NCBI GenBank assembly: GCA_934636065.1
Contig: CAKTZW010000041.1
Coordinates: 1 to 9,891, forward strand
From: an uncultured Labedella sp.
GTDB taxonomy: Bacteria; Actinomycetota; Actinomycetes; Actinomycetales; Microbacteriaceae
Direction: 5' to 3'
Length of the DNA stretch: 9,891 nucleotides
Within the stretch, counting starts at the first letter, position 1; each line of letters begins with the position of its first letter. Under the pieces are notes generated by a model. It was not told the DNA's origin, did no database searches, and saw only the letters and a list, made by a program, of their open reading frames with translations. Positions 1-6,229 of this stretch are shown one piece after another. The position numbers and the translations under genes were made by a program.

Positions 1-625
1 CCCCGGGGATCTCGAGCGCTTCCCGCACGGCCTCGAGCGCCGTCGACTTGTTGACGCCCTGCGGCGCGATGTCGAGCCAGGCGGTCCAGCCGATCGAGTA
101 CGCGACCTGGTGCAGCCCCATCGACTCGACGCGTTCCAGGAACTCCTGCTCGCCCTGGCCCGGCGCGACGACGACCACGCGCATCACGGGCTCCTCGGAG
201 AGCCGGTCGAACGGCACCTGCTCGGCGTCCTCCAGATCCCAGTCGATCATGCCCTCGGTGTACTTGCGGTGGCCGTCGGGGAGCTCGACCATGTACCGGC
301 CGTCCTCGAGCTGCGCATGGATGGTCTCGAGCACCTCGCGCGAGTCGAAGGTCTCGATGAGGTGCCGGCGGTACCCCGACTCCTCCTCGTCGTCGCGCTT
401 GAGCACGAGCGCTCCGTTCGCGCACACGACGTACTCCGGCTCGAGGCCGAGCGCGTCGAGGACAGGCTTCGTGGCCGCCCAGCTGCGGCCGGTCGCGATC
501 GTGACGATGTGTCCCCCGGCAGACACGGCGGCGACGGCGTCGCGAACGGCGTCGGAGAGCGAGGCGTCCTCGTGCAGTATCGTGCCGTCGACGTCGAGCG
601 CGACGAGACGGGGCCCGGCCGTCAT
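1..625 (-). CDS. HAD-superfamily (Cof-type) hydrolase, 3' end outside window
   Basis: The first 208 residues are visible and the C-terminus lies beyond the left edge. HAD motif I is DVDGT at residues 11-15, with D11 the predicted nucleophile and D13 the acid/base. Motif II is the threonine of ATGR (44-47), and the motif III lysine is K193 in GVNKSTAL. The insert between motifs II and III (about residues 80-185) is a large C2-type cap, as in Cof-type phosphatases that act on sugar phosphates or other small phosphoesters in the cytoplasm. The final GD-x3-(N)D metal-binding motif must lie outside the window. The ATG start at 625-623 overlaps the serS stop as ATGA, which indicates translational coupling and co-transcription with serS. 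The substrate cannot be read from the sequence; family membership is firm. Confidence 0.9.
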   Translation of the reverse strand, partial: MTAGPRLVALDVDGTILHEDASLSDAVRDAVAAVSAGGHIVTIATGRSWAATKPVLDALGLEPEYVVCANGALVLKRDDEEESGYRRHLIETFDSREVLETIHAQLEDGRYMVELPDGHRKYTEGMIDWDLEDAEQVPFDRLSEEPVMRVVVVAPGQGEQEFLERVESMGLHQVAYSIGWTAWLDIAPQGVNKSTALEAVREALEIPG

Positions 626-1887
626 CGGCGCGGAACCGCGACGTCGAGCCCGCCGAGGTAGGGGCGGAGGACCTCGGGGATGACGACCGATCCGTCGGCC
701 TGCTGGTGCGTCTCGAGGATCGCGACGAGCCACCGCGTCGTCGCGAGCGTGCCGTTGAGCGTCGCGACGGGGCTCGTGCCGCCGTCCTCGCCGCGCGAGC
801 GGATGCCGAGTCGCCGGGCCTGGTACGTCGTGCAGTTGGAGGTGGACGTGAGCTCGCGGTACGCGTCCTGCGTGGGCACCCACGCCTCGACGTCGTACTT
901 GCGCGCGGCGCTCGAGCCGAGGTCGCCCGCGGCCGTGTCGATCACGCGGTACGACAGCCCGAGGTCCGTCATCATCCGCTCCTGGTAGCCGAGGAGGCGC
1001 TCGTGCTCGGCCTCCGCGTCGTCGGGCGTCGTGTAGACGAACATCTCGAGCTTGTTGAACTGGTGCACCCGGATGATGCCGCGCGTGTCCTTGCCGTACG
1101 ACCCGGCCTCGCGCCGGTAGCACGTCGACCAGCCGGCGTACCGGAGGGCGCCGTCGCCGAGCTCGAGGATCTCATCGGAGTGGTAGCCGGCGAGCGCCAC
1201 CTCGCTCGTCCCGGTCAGATACAGGTCGTCGTCCGGGAGGTAGTAGATCTCGTCGGAGTGCGCGCCGAGGTACCCGGTGCCCGCCATGATCTCCGGCTTC
1301 ACGAGCGTCGGCGTGATGAGCGGGATGAAGCCGGCCTCGAGCGCCCGGTCGAGGGCGAGGTTCATGAGCGCGAGCTCGAGGCGGGCGCCGATCCCCTTCA
1401 GGAAGTAGAACCGCGCACCGGACACCTTCGTGCCGCGCGTCATGTCGATCGCGTCGAGGAGCTCGCCGAGCTCGAGGTGGTCGCGCGGCTCGAAGTCGAA
1501 CGTGGGCTTCTCCCCCACCTCGCGGAGGGTGACGAAGTCGTCCTCTCCACCGGCGGGAACGCCGTCGAGCACGATGTTCTGGATCTGCGCCGTCGCGGCG
1601 GCGTACCGCTCGTCCGCCTCGTTCTGCTCCTGCTGCGCCGCCTTCACCTGCTCGGAGAGGCCCTTGGCCTGGGCGACGAGCGCCGCCTTCTCCTCCTTCG
1701 GCGCGGCGGCGACGCGCTTGCCGTGCGCGTTCTGCTCGGCGCGCAGCGTCTCGAAGCGGGTGATCGCGGCGCGCTTGGCGGCGTCCGCCTCGAGCGCCTC
1801 GGACACGGCGTCGACGGAGGCCCCGCGCGCCTCCTGCGAGCGTCGAACGAGGTCGGGATTCTCACGCAAGAGCACTGGATCGATCAC
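622..1887 (-). CDS. serS: seryl-tRNA synthetase
   Basis: SerRS charges tRNA-Ser (and tRNA-Sec where present) with serine, using ATP, in the cytoplasm. The protein is 421 residues, normal for bacterial SerRS. Residues 1-110 form the N-terminal tRNA-binding helical hairpin, rich in Lys, Glu, Ala and Gln. The class II core follows: TGTSEV at 225-230 (serine site), motif 2 around [15 protein letters not shown] (256-270), the TSTSNC...QARR segment at 348-359, and motif 3 around [15 protein letters not shown] (378-392). I chose the GTG at 1887 because [10 protein letters not shown] matches the usual SerRS N-terminus (M/V-IDPxLLRxN) and because a TAGACT -10 element ends 7 nt upstream. An in-frame ATG at 1923 would add 12 untypical residues and overlap the divergent kinase start. 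The downstream HAD gene overlaps the stop by 4 nt. Confidence 0.97.
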   Translation of the reverse strand: MIDPVLLRENPDLVRRSQEARGASVDAVSEALEADAAKRAAITRFETLRAEQNAHGKRVAAAPKEEKAALVAQAKGLSEQVKAAQQEQNEADERYAAATAQIQNIVLDGVPAGGEDDFVTLREVGEKPTFDFEPRDHLELGELLDAIDMTRGTKVSGARFYFLKGIGARLELALMNLALDRALEAGFIPLITPTLVKPEIMAGTGYLGAHSDEIYYLPDDDLYLTGTSEVALAGYHSDEILELGDGALRYAGWSTCYRREAGSYGKDTRGIIRVHQFNKLEMFVYTTPDDAEAEHERLLGYQERMMTDLGLSYRVIDTAAGDLGSSAARKYDVEAWVPTQDAYRELTSTSNCTTYQARRLGIRSRGEDGGTSPVATLNGTLATTRWLVAILETHQQADGSVVIPEVLRPYLGGLDVAVPRR

Positions 1888-1894
1888 GCGCCCC

Positions 1895-1900
1895 AGTCTA
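1895..1900 (-). promoter_or_regulatory. serS -10 element, likely leaderless transcript
   Basis: On the minus strand TAGACT (TANNNT class) is followed by 7 nt (GGGGCGC) and then the GTG of serS at 1887. The expected transcription start therefore coincides with the start codon, and there is no Shine-Dalgarno sequence between them. No clear -35 hexamer is visible; its expected place overlaps the start of the divergent kinase gene. Leaderless mRNAs with this spacing are common in actinobacteria. The call rests on spacing and motif only. Confidence 0.5.
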
Positions 1901-1909
1901 TGCGGCGGG

Positions 1910-1915
1910 TAGGTT
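1910..1915 (+). promoter_or_regulatory. kinase-gene -10 element, likely leaderless transcript
   Basis: TAGGTT (TANNNT class) is followed by 6 nt (GTCCTC) and then the ATG at 1922, which puts the expected transcription start at or next to the A of the start codon. The stretch has no Shine-Dalgarno sequence. A -35 element would fall near 1887-1892, over the serS start codon, but no recognisable hexamer is there. Confidence 0.5.
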
Positions 1916-1921
1916 GTCCTC

Positions 1922-2899
1922 ATGGGTGCTGAGCGGTCACGGTGGACCGCCGTCGTCTACAACCCGGTGAAGATCGACGTCGAAGCGCTGCGCCCGGTCG
2001 TCGAGCTGAGCGCCGTCGCGGAGGGATGGGGCGAGACGCGGTGGGTCGCCACGAGCGTCGAGGACCCCGGCGCCGGGCTCACGCGAGCGCTCGTCGGCGC
2101 CGGGGCCGCCCTCGTGCTCGCGGCGGGCGGCGACGGCACGGTCCGCTCCGTCGCGGAGGCGCTGGTCGGGACGGGCGTCCCGCTCGCGATCCTGCCCTCG
2201 GGCACCGGCAATCTGCTGGCCCGCAACCTCGACCTGCCCCTCTCCGACGTCGCCCGCAGCGTGGCGATCGCGTTCGCCGGCACGACGCGGACGATCGACA
2301 CGGGAGAGGTCCGCATCGCCCGCCGGGACGGCTCGACGGACAGCCACGCCTTCCTCGTGATGGCCGGCGTCGGCATCGACGCGCAGATCATGGCGAACAC
2401 GAACCCGGCGCTCAAGCGCGCGGTCGGCTGGCTCGCCTACGTCGATGCCGGGCTGCGCGCCATTCCGATGTCGCGGCCGTTCCGCGTCCGGTACCGGCTC
2501 GACGGGCATTCCGAGCACAGCGCGCACGTCTCCACGGTGATCGTGGGGAATGTCGGACTGCTTCCCGGTGGGATCGAGCTGCTCCCGGGCGCCTCGGTCG
2601 ACGACGGGCAGCTCGACATCGCCGTGCTCCAGCCGAAGGGTCTCGTCGGCTGGTTCCAGGTGTGGCGGCGCGTCAGTTGGCAGAACCGTGCGCTGCGCCG
2701 GTTCAGCATCGGCCGGCAGATCATCGAGGCCCGCCGACGCGGCGAGTCGGGCAAGACGATCACCTACCTCCGCAGCTCGGGGGTCACGATCGGCCTCGAC
2801 GAGCCGAACGAGGTGGAACTCGACGGCGACGACTTCGGCATCGGCACGGCCGTCGCCTTCACGGCGCGGCCCGGTGCCCTCGCGGTGCGCGTGCCCTGA
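1922..2899 (+). CDS. diacylglycerol/sphingosine-kinase-family lipid kinase
   Basis: This is a 325-residue DAGK-catalytic-domain protein (YegS/DgkB/LCB5 type), close to the usual 290-330 residues. Such enzymes phosphorylate diacylglycerol or related lipids with ATP at the cytoplasmic face of the membrane, often to recycle lipid products of cell-wall polymer synthesis. Visible motifs in order: YNP at 13-15, the nucleotide-binding GGDGT at 69-73, PSGTGN at 92-97, the GVGIDAQI segment at 149-156, VGN...PGG (208-217), DDGQLD at 227-232 and a C-terminal ELDGD at 299-303. There is no signal peptide or transmembrane segment. The exact lipid substrate is unknown. The gene diverges from serS over 34 bp and converges with A2, its last 41 bp lying antisense to the A2 3' end. 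The ATG start is supported by the family-like N-terminus and a TANNNT box 6 nt upstream. Confidence 0.93.
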   Translation: MGAERSRWTAVVYNPVKIDVEALRPVVELSAVAEGWGETRWVATSVEDPGAGLTRALVGAGAALVLAAGGDGTVRSVAEALVGTGVPLAILPSGTGNLLARNLDLPLSDVARSVAIAFAGTTRTIDTGEVRIARRDGSTDSHAFLVMAGVGIDAQIMANTNPALKRAVGWLAYVDAGLRAIPMSRPFRVRYRLDGHSEHSAHVSTVIVGNVGLLPGGIELLPGASVDDGQLDIAVLQPKGLVGWFQVWRRVSWQNRALRRFSIGRQIIEARRRGESGKTITYLRSSGVTIGLDEPNEVELDGDDFGIGTAVAFTARPGALAVRVP

Positions 2900-3404
2900 C
2901 CCCGGCCGACTCTGACGACGACCGCGGACGGGCCGCCGGCCAGGTGAGGGCGAGCGCCGCGCCGGTGACGATCGCGAGCGTCAGCCCGGCCGCGAGGGGA
3001 GCCGCGACGAGTCGAGGGATCCACGGTCGCGGCAGCGGCACGGGCGAGCCCGTGCCCATCGCACCGAACGCCCCGTAGGAGACGTACTGGTAGCCGCTCT
3101 CGTCGACGAAGACGAGCGAACCGGGGTCGTCAATCGTCCTCCGGTAACCGGCGGCGTCGACGATCACGATCGAGTAGCGCGGAATGGGACCGTCGAGGGA
3201 GATCGAGTCGACGACGATGGTGCGCGCCACGACGTGCGGCGCCGTCCGCACCGGGGCGTGGTCGAGGATCTCGGACTGCGTCGCGATGCGGGTCGCCGCC
3301 CGCAGCCGGTCCTGAGCGTCGGCGAACACGAGCACGAGACCGACGGCGACGAGCAGTGCCGCGGCGATCCCTCCGACGAGACCGAGGAGACGGCGGCGGG
3401 ACAT
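2859..3404 (-). CDS. A2: two-TM membrane protein of unknown function, paralogue of B2
   Basis: The product is 181 residues and I recognise no named family. SRRR precedes a transmembrane helix at about 6-27. An outside loop of about 105 residues follows, then a second helix at about 132-154 and an Arg/Ser-rich tail, so both ends are predicted cytoplasmic. The loop carries DGPIP (71-75), YGAFG (110-114) and RPWIPR (126-131), all also present in B2 in the same order; LxAAPLAAG at the second helix matches the B2 APIAAG. The ATG at 3404 is preferred: GGGGAG lies 5 nt upstream, overlapping the A1 stop region. A GTG at 3410 overlapping the A1 stop as GTGA is the alternative, but it sits on that ribosome-binding site. 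The tail is 13 residues longer than that of B2 and its last part is encoded antisense to the convergent kinase gene. Confidence 0.8.
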   Translation of the reverse strand: MSRRRLLGLVGGIAAALLVAVGLVLVFADAQDRLRAATRIATQSEILDHAPVRTAPHVVARTIVVDSISLDGPIPRYSIVIVDAAGYRRTIDDPGSLVFVDESGYQYVSYGAFGAMGTGSPVPLPRPWIPRLVAAPLAAGLTLAIVTGAALALTWPAARPRSSSESAGVRARAPRGHRAAP

Positions 3405-3406
3405 CC

Positions 3407-3781
3407 TCACTCCCCGCGTCCGTGACGGCGCCACCGGACCGCGAGCACCGCGACCCCGACGACGATGGCCGCGAGACCGGCGGCGGCGAGGAGCGGGCCG
3501 ACGGTCCACTCCACCTGCATGGTCACGAGGTCGTCCGCGGCATCCGTTCCCGCCTCCGCATCCGACCCGTGCGCGCCTCCCGCGGTGAAGTCCGAGTAGA
3601 CCACGTCGAGCGCCGAACGGTAGAGGCGGACGCCGATCACGACGAGGGTGAGCCCGCCCGCGAGCAGCACGAGGACGTGCGGGTTCCAGAGCACGTCGGA
3701 GACCCGGCCGCGACGCGCCCTCGACCGGGTCGGGGGCGCTAGCGCCTCGGCGCGGCCGCCACGGTCCTGGTCCTCGGGCAT
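3407..3781 (-). CDS. A1: small two-TM membrane protein, paralogue of the B1 C-terminal half
   Basis: The product is 124 residues and unrecognised as a named family. A short charged N-terminus is followed by helix 1 (about 35-54), an acidic Gly/Asp-rich loop (66-84), helix 2 (about 93-115) and a basic end (RWRRHGRGE). Residues 33-65 and 85-118 align without gaps to B1 residues 137-169 and 192-225; I count 15/33 and 18/34 identities. Conserved pieces are NP..L.L..GG, RSAL..xY.DF, LV.MQ..W..GPLL and AVRWR. The ATG at 3781 was chosen because GGGGAG lies 6 nt upstream and because MPE matches the B1 start; an upstream in-frame ATG at 3829 would add 16 unrelated residues through hairpin sequence. 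A2 begins 2 nt after the stop, so the two are very likely co-translated and may form one complex. Confidence 0.8.
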   Translation of the reverse strand: MPEDQDRGGRAEALAPPTRSRARRGRVSDVLWNPHVLVLLAGGLTLVVIGVRLYRSALDVVYSDFTAGGAHGSDAEAGTDAADDLVTMQVEWTVGPLLAAAGLAAIVVGVAVLAVRWRRHGRGE

Positions 3782-3939
3782 GTCGGACTCCCCACCCTCG
3801 TGGGAGCGCGGCTGCGGGCCGCGCCGCACCTCCCGGATGTCCGTTCGTCGTCAGCGACGTGATGCGCGCACGGCTCGCGAGGCATCGTGCGTCGAGTATG
3901 GCGCAGCCCGCGGCGACGCGGAACGGCTTGCCAACGCCG
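3782..3939 (-). other. 158-bp spacer between the two cassette copies
   Basis: This is the only sizeable gap within the pheA-B1-B2-A1-A2 run. I see no coding sequence with support. Toward A1 it holds two adjacent inverted repeats (3791-3804 and 3806-3824). Further upstream there is a weak minus-strand promoter candidate, CATACT (3900-3895) with TTCCGC 17 bp upstream (3923-3918); the -35 half matches consensus poorly. The gap may give A1-A2 its own expression control, or it may simply be the junction left by the duplication. Confidence 0.4.
3791..3824 (-). promoter_or_regulatory. tandem hairpins in the A1 leader, one covering the ribosome-binding site
   Basis: Two perfect inverted repeats lie side by side upstream of A1. 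The distal one is GCGCGGC / GCCGCGC (3806-3812 and 3818-3824) with a 5-nt loop. The proximal one is CCCAC / GTGGG (3791-3795 and 3800-3804) with a 4-nt loop, and it takes in three G of the GGGGAG ribosome-binding site (3793-3788). Neither is followed by a U-run, so intrinsic termination is not obvious. Sequestration of the A1 ribosome-binding site is possible, but short GC stems arise easily by chance in DNA of this composition. Confidence 0.35.
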
Positions 3940-4383
3940 TCAGGACGCTGGCGCCCTCCGTCGCGCTCCGCGCGGCCGCCACCGGGCGGCGCCGATGAGG
4001 ACCAGCGTGATGCCGATCGCCGCGCCCGCCGCGATCGGCGCGACGATGGTCCGGGGGCTCCACGGTCGTTGCACGGGGACGTACGAGACGCCGCCGAACG
4101 CGCCGTAGCGCGCCTCGGTGTATCCGTCGCCCGACCGCGTGAACAGCTCGGGGATCGGCCCGTCGTTCACGATGGATTCGGTGACGACGGATCGGATACG
4201 CGGTCCTCCCGGCCCCGCGACGTAACCGTCCTCCGACTCGTACACCTCGTCGAGTTCGTCGACGAGACGGACCGCGGCAGCCGTGCGGGCATGCGCGTCG
4301 GCGACGAGGAGCACTCCCCCACCCACGACGAGCACAACGGCGAGCACCGCGAGGGCGACGAGGAGCACACGTCGGCCCCGCAT
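3940..4383 (-). CDS. B2: two-TM membrane protein of unknown function, paralogue of A2
   Basis: The product is 147 residues and unrecognised as a named family. MRGRR precedes a strong transmembrane helix at about 6-27 ending in VADA, as does the FADA end of the A2 helix. An outside loop of about 85 residues follows, with acidic VDELDEVYESED (41-52), DGPIP (74-78), YGAFG (93-97) and RPWSPR (106-111). The second helix runs about 112-133 and the tail is very basic (RWRPRGARRR). Motif order and topology match A2. The ATG at 4383 shares its A with the B1 stop (TGATG), which fixes the start and implies translational coupling; no good separate ribosome-binding site is present. A lipoprotein or protease role cannot be supported: there is no lipobox and no catalytic motif. 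Confidence 0.85.
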   Translation of the reverse strand: MRGRRVLLVALAVLAVVLVVGGGVLLVADAHARTAAAVRLVDELDEVYESEDGYVAGPGGPRIRSVVTESIVNDGPIPELFTRSGDGYTEARYGAFGGVSYVPVQRPWSPRTIVAPIAAGAAIGITLVLIGAARWRPRGARRRAPAS

Positions 4384-5129
4384 CAGAGAGGGTCCGCCGT
4401 CGAGGACGCCTGCTCCGACTCGTGCTTCCGACCGCTGGCCGCCGCGGATCCGGGCCGCCAGCGCACCGCCACGAAGATTACGGCGGAGAGGATCGAGACG
4501 AGACCGATGACGAAGAGGAGAGGGCCGATGGACCAGCCGAGCTGCATGGAGACGAGCTCCGCCGTCGGGTCGGAAGCCTCGTCGGTCGACTCCCCGCCGC
4601 CGAAGATGAACCCGCTCCGGGCGAAGTCGACGTAGATCGTCTCGAGCGCCGAGCGGAACATCTGGAACCCGGCGAGCGCGAGCACCGCGCCCCCGATCAC
4701 GAGGCCGAGGAGGTACGGGTTCCGCCACGGCGCGACCGGGGCGGCGGCGGGCTCGATGCCGGCCGGGACCGACGGAGGATCGACGAGGAGGTCCGGGTCG
4801 CGCGTTCCGGGGTCCATCGTCGAGGCGTCCGCCGCCCGCGACGTGGGGACGACGGCCTCGTCATCCCCTGGGACCGGCGGAGCGACGGACCGCGACGCGG
4901 GGCGCGTCCGGTCGGTCCGTCCGGTCTCGCCGCTGGCATCCTCGCCCTCGACGCCGCGGCGCCCGCGGGACGACGGCGGGGCGAAGAGGTCGAGATCGAC
5001 GTCGCGCCGGGCTCGCGAGCGCCGCGTGGCCGCCGTCTCCGCCTCGGAGGGCGCGCCGTGCACGGTCGGGTCGTACCCGCGCTGATAGATGGGATCGTGT
5101 CGCGGGTCGATCGCGTCGGCTTCGGGCAT
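4383..5129 (-). CDS. B1: membrane protein with long disordered N-terminal extension, paralogue of A1
   Basis: The product is 248 residues and unrecognised as a named family. Residues 1-130 are polar and low-complexity, rich in Asp, Arg, Pro, Ser and Ala, probably disordered and cytoplasmic, starting with DPRHDPIYQRGYDP (8-21). The membrane part follows: helix 1 at about 139-158, RSALETIYVDF (159-169), a Gly/acidic loop, MQLGWSIGPLL (195-205), helix 2 at about 199-222 and AVRWR (221-225), then a Ser/Lys-rich tail. This half aligns with nearly all of A1 at roughly half identity. The ATG at 5129 lies 8 nt after the pheA stop, with GAGGA 5 nt upstream overlapping that stop, so the gene is probably read from the pheA transcript. 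B2 follows with a 1-nt overlap. The role is unknown; a membrane scaffold or sensor partner of B2 is only a guess. Confidence 0.85.
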   Translation of the reverse strand: MPEADAIDPRHDPIYQRGYDPTVHGAPSEAETAATRRSRARRDVDLDLFAPPSSRGRRGVEGEDASGETGRTDRTRPASRSVAPPVPGDDEAVVPTSRAADASTMDPGTRDPDLLVDPPSVPAGIEPAAAPVAPWRNPYLLGLVIGGAVLALAGFQMFRSALETIYVDFARSGFIFGGGESTDEASDPTAELVSMQLGWSIGPLLFVIGLVSILSAVIFVAVRWRPGSAAASGRKHESEQASSTADPL

Positions 5130-5137
5130 GGTCGTCC

Positions 5138-6121
5138 TCACTCCCCCGATGGCGCGTCGAGCCGGGGCGGGACGTCCGGTTCGCCGCTCACGATGGCGCG
5201 CAGCCAGTCGCGCGCGTCGATGAAGACGTCGTCCGAATACCGGGCGTCGAAGCTCACGCGAGCGCCGTCGGCCCGCGGGTAGGAGCCGAGGAAGACGACG
5301 CTCGGACTGAACCGCCGCACGCCGAGGAGGGCGTCGGCGACGCGCTCGTCGAAGATATGACCGTCGGCGTCGATGATGAAGCGGTACCGGCCGAGCTCGT
5401 CGCCGATCGGACGCGACTCGATCAGGCTCATGTTGACGCCGCGCGTGGAGAACTGCTCGAGCAGCTCGAGCAACGCACCCGCTCGGTCGACGGGAAGCTC
5501 GGCCACGAGGCTCGTCTTGTCCGCCCCCGTCGGCCGGGGCAGTTCGCGCGACGTCGACACGAGGACGAACCGGGTGACGGCGTTGGGGTTGTCGATGATG
5601 CCGCGGCCCACGATCTCGAGGGCGTGGTGGTCGACGATGCCCGGCGGCGCGACGGCGGCGTCGGCGAGGTCGCTCTCGAGCAGGCTCGCCGCCGCCTGGA
5701 CGTTGCTCGACGCCGGGACGTGAGCGTGCCCCGGGAGCACCCGGTCGAGCCAGCCCCGGCACTGCGCGTACGCGACGGGGTGCGCATTGACCGTGCGCAC
5801 GTCCTCGAGTCGGGTCCCGGGGCGCACGACGAGCACGAAGTCGACGTGCACGAGGTACTCGCCGATGATGCGGAGGCCGGGCATCGTCGACAGCGCGTCC
5901 TGCGCGACCGACACCCCGCCTTCGATCGAGTTCTCGATCGCGATCATGGCGGCGGTGCTGCGTCCCGTCACGACGTCCTCGAGGGCCTCGCCGACGTTGT
6001 TGACGGACCGCCACTCCTGCCCGACGGCCTCTTCGACCTGCGCGAGAGCGGCCTCCGTGAAGGTCCCGCGCGGCCCGAGGTAGCTGTACGTGCGAGGCTC
6101 CGGGACGGGCGGTGTCGACAT
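5138..6121 (-). CDS. pheA: prephenate dehydratase
   Basis: The enzyme converts prephenate to phenylpyruvate, the committed step to phenylalanine, in the cytoplasm. It is a 327-residue monofunctional form (dehydratase plus ACT, no chorismate mutase domain). Residues 12-190 are the catalytic domain: YLGPRGTFTE (14-23), ENSIEGGV (63-70) and the catalytic-threonine motif TRFVLVS (183-189). The regulatory ACT domain follows (about 202-285) with GALLELL (215-221) and ESRP (235-238), the motifs that bind phenylalanine for feedback inhibition in this family. A tail of about 40 residues follows. The ATG at 6121 fits the family N-terminus and lies 6 nt after a TAGGCT box, with no ribosome-binding site. 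It is first in a run with B1, B2, A1 and A2; a functional link with those membrane proteins is not shown. Confidence 0.96.
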   Translation of the reverse strand: MSTPPVPEPRTYSYLGPRGTFTEAALAQVEEAVGQEWRSVNNVGEALEDVVTGRSTAAMIAIENSIEGGVSVAQDALSTMPGLRIIGEYLVHVDFVLVVRPGTRLEDVRTVNAHPVAYAQCRGWLDRVLPGHAHVPASSNVQAAASLLESDLADAAVAPPGIVDHHALEIVGRGIIDNPNAVTRFVLVSTSRELPRPTGADKTSLVAELPVDRAGALLELLEQFSTRGVNMSLIESRPIGDELGRYRFIIDADGHIFDERVADALLGVRRFSPSVVFLGSYPRADGARVSFDARYSDDVFIDARDWLRAIVSGEPDVPPRLDAPSGE

Positions 6122-6127
6122 AGGGGA

Positions 6128-6133
6128 AGCCTA
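6128..6133 (-). promoter_or_regulatory. pheA -10 element, likely leaderless transcript
   Basis: On the minus strand TAGGCT (TANNNT class) is followed by TCCCCT and then the pheA ATG, the same 6-nt arrangement as the kinase gene. There is no Shine-Dalgarno sequence at a usable distance; the nearest purine run is about 19 nt upstream. No clear -35 hexamer is seen. The box lies downstream of the inverted-repeat cluster that closes the hydrolase gene, consistent with a separate transcription unit starting here. Confidence 0.45.
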
Positions 6134-6165
6134 CTGTCCGCCCCCTCCCAGAGGGCTACACCCGC

Positions 6166-6197
6166 TCGAGGGCGCCACGTGCGGATGGCGCCCTCGA
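6166..6197 (-). terminator. 12-bp-stem inverted repeat after the hydrolase gene, probable terminator
   Basis: TCGAGGGCGCCA (6166-6177) and its exact complement TGGCGCCCTCGA (6186-6197) form a perfect 12-bp stem with an 8-nt loop, starting 33 nt beyond the hydrolase stop. There is no U-run, as is frequent for actinobacterial terminators. A third arm copy lies at 6206-6216. The position between two same-strand transcription units favours termination, but a protein-binding operator upstream of pheA is an alternative. Confidence 0.55.
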
Positions 6198-6216
6198 CGC
6201 CGAGCTGGCGCCCTCG
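6166..6216. repeat. three-copy GAGGGCGCCA repeat cluster
   Basis: The 10-mer GAGGGCGCCA occurs at 6168-6177. Its complement TGGCGCCCTC occurs at 6186-6195 and again at 6206-6215, the last two spaced 20 bp start to start, about two helical turns. Copies two and three are direct repeats, and both are inverted relative to copy one. In the transcript the first-made arm (6216-6206) could compete with the second (6197-6186) for the last (6177-6166). Confidence 0.7.
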
Positions 6217-6229
6217 TGACCGGCACCCC

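Noticed and set aside
706..1932. A 408-codon open frame on the plus strand
   Set aside because: It is the antisense shadow of serS; low-complexity Arg/Glu/Val composition and no recognisable motif.
5130..6014. Upstream extension of B1 to a 543-residue protein
   Set aside because: The extra part is Arg-rich translation of pheA in a wrong frame. The ATG at 5129 has a ribosome-binding site and fits the A1 start.
6143..6155. Small inverted repeat CCCTC / GAGGG upstream of pheA, considered as an operator
   Set aside because: A five-base stem with a three-base loop is too short to support a call in DNA of this composition.
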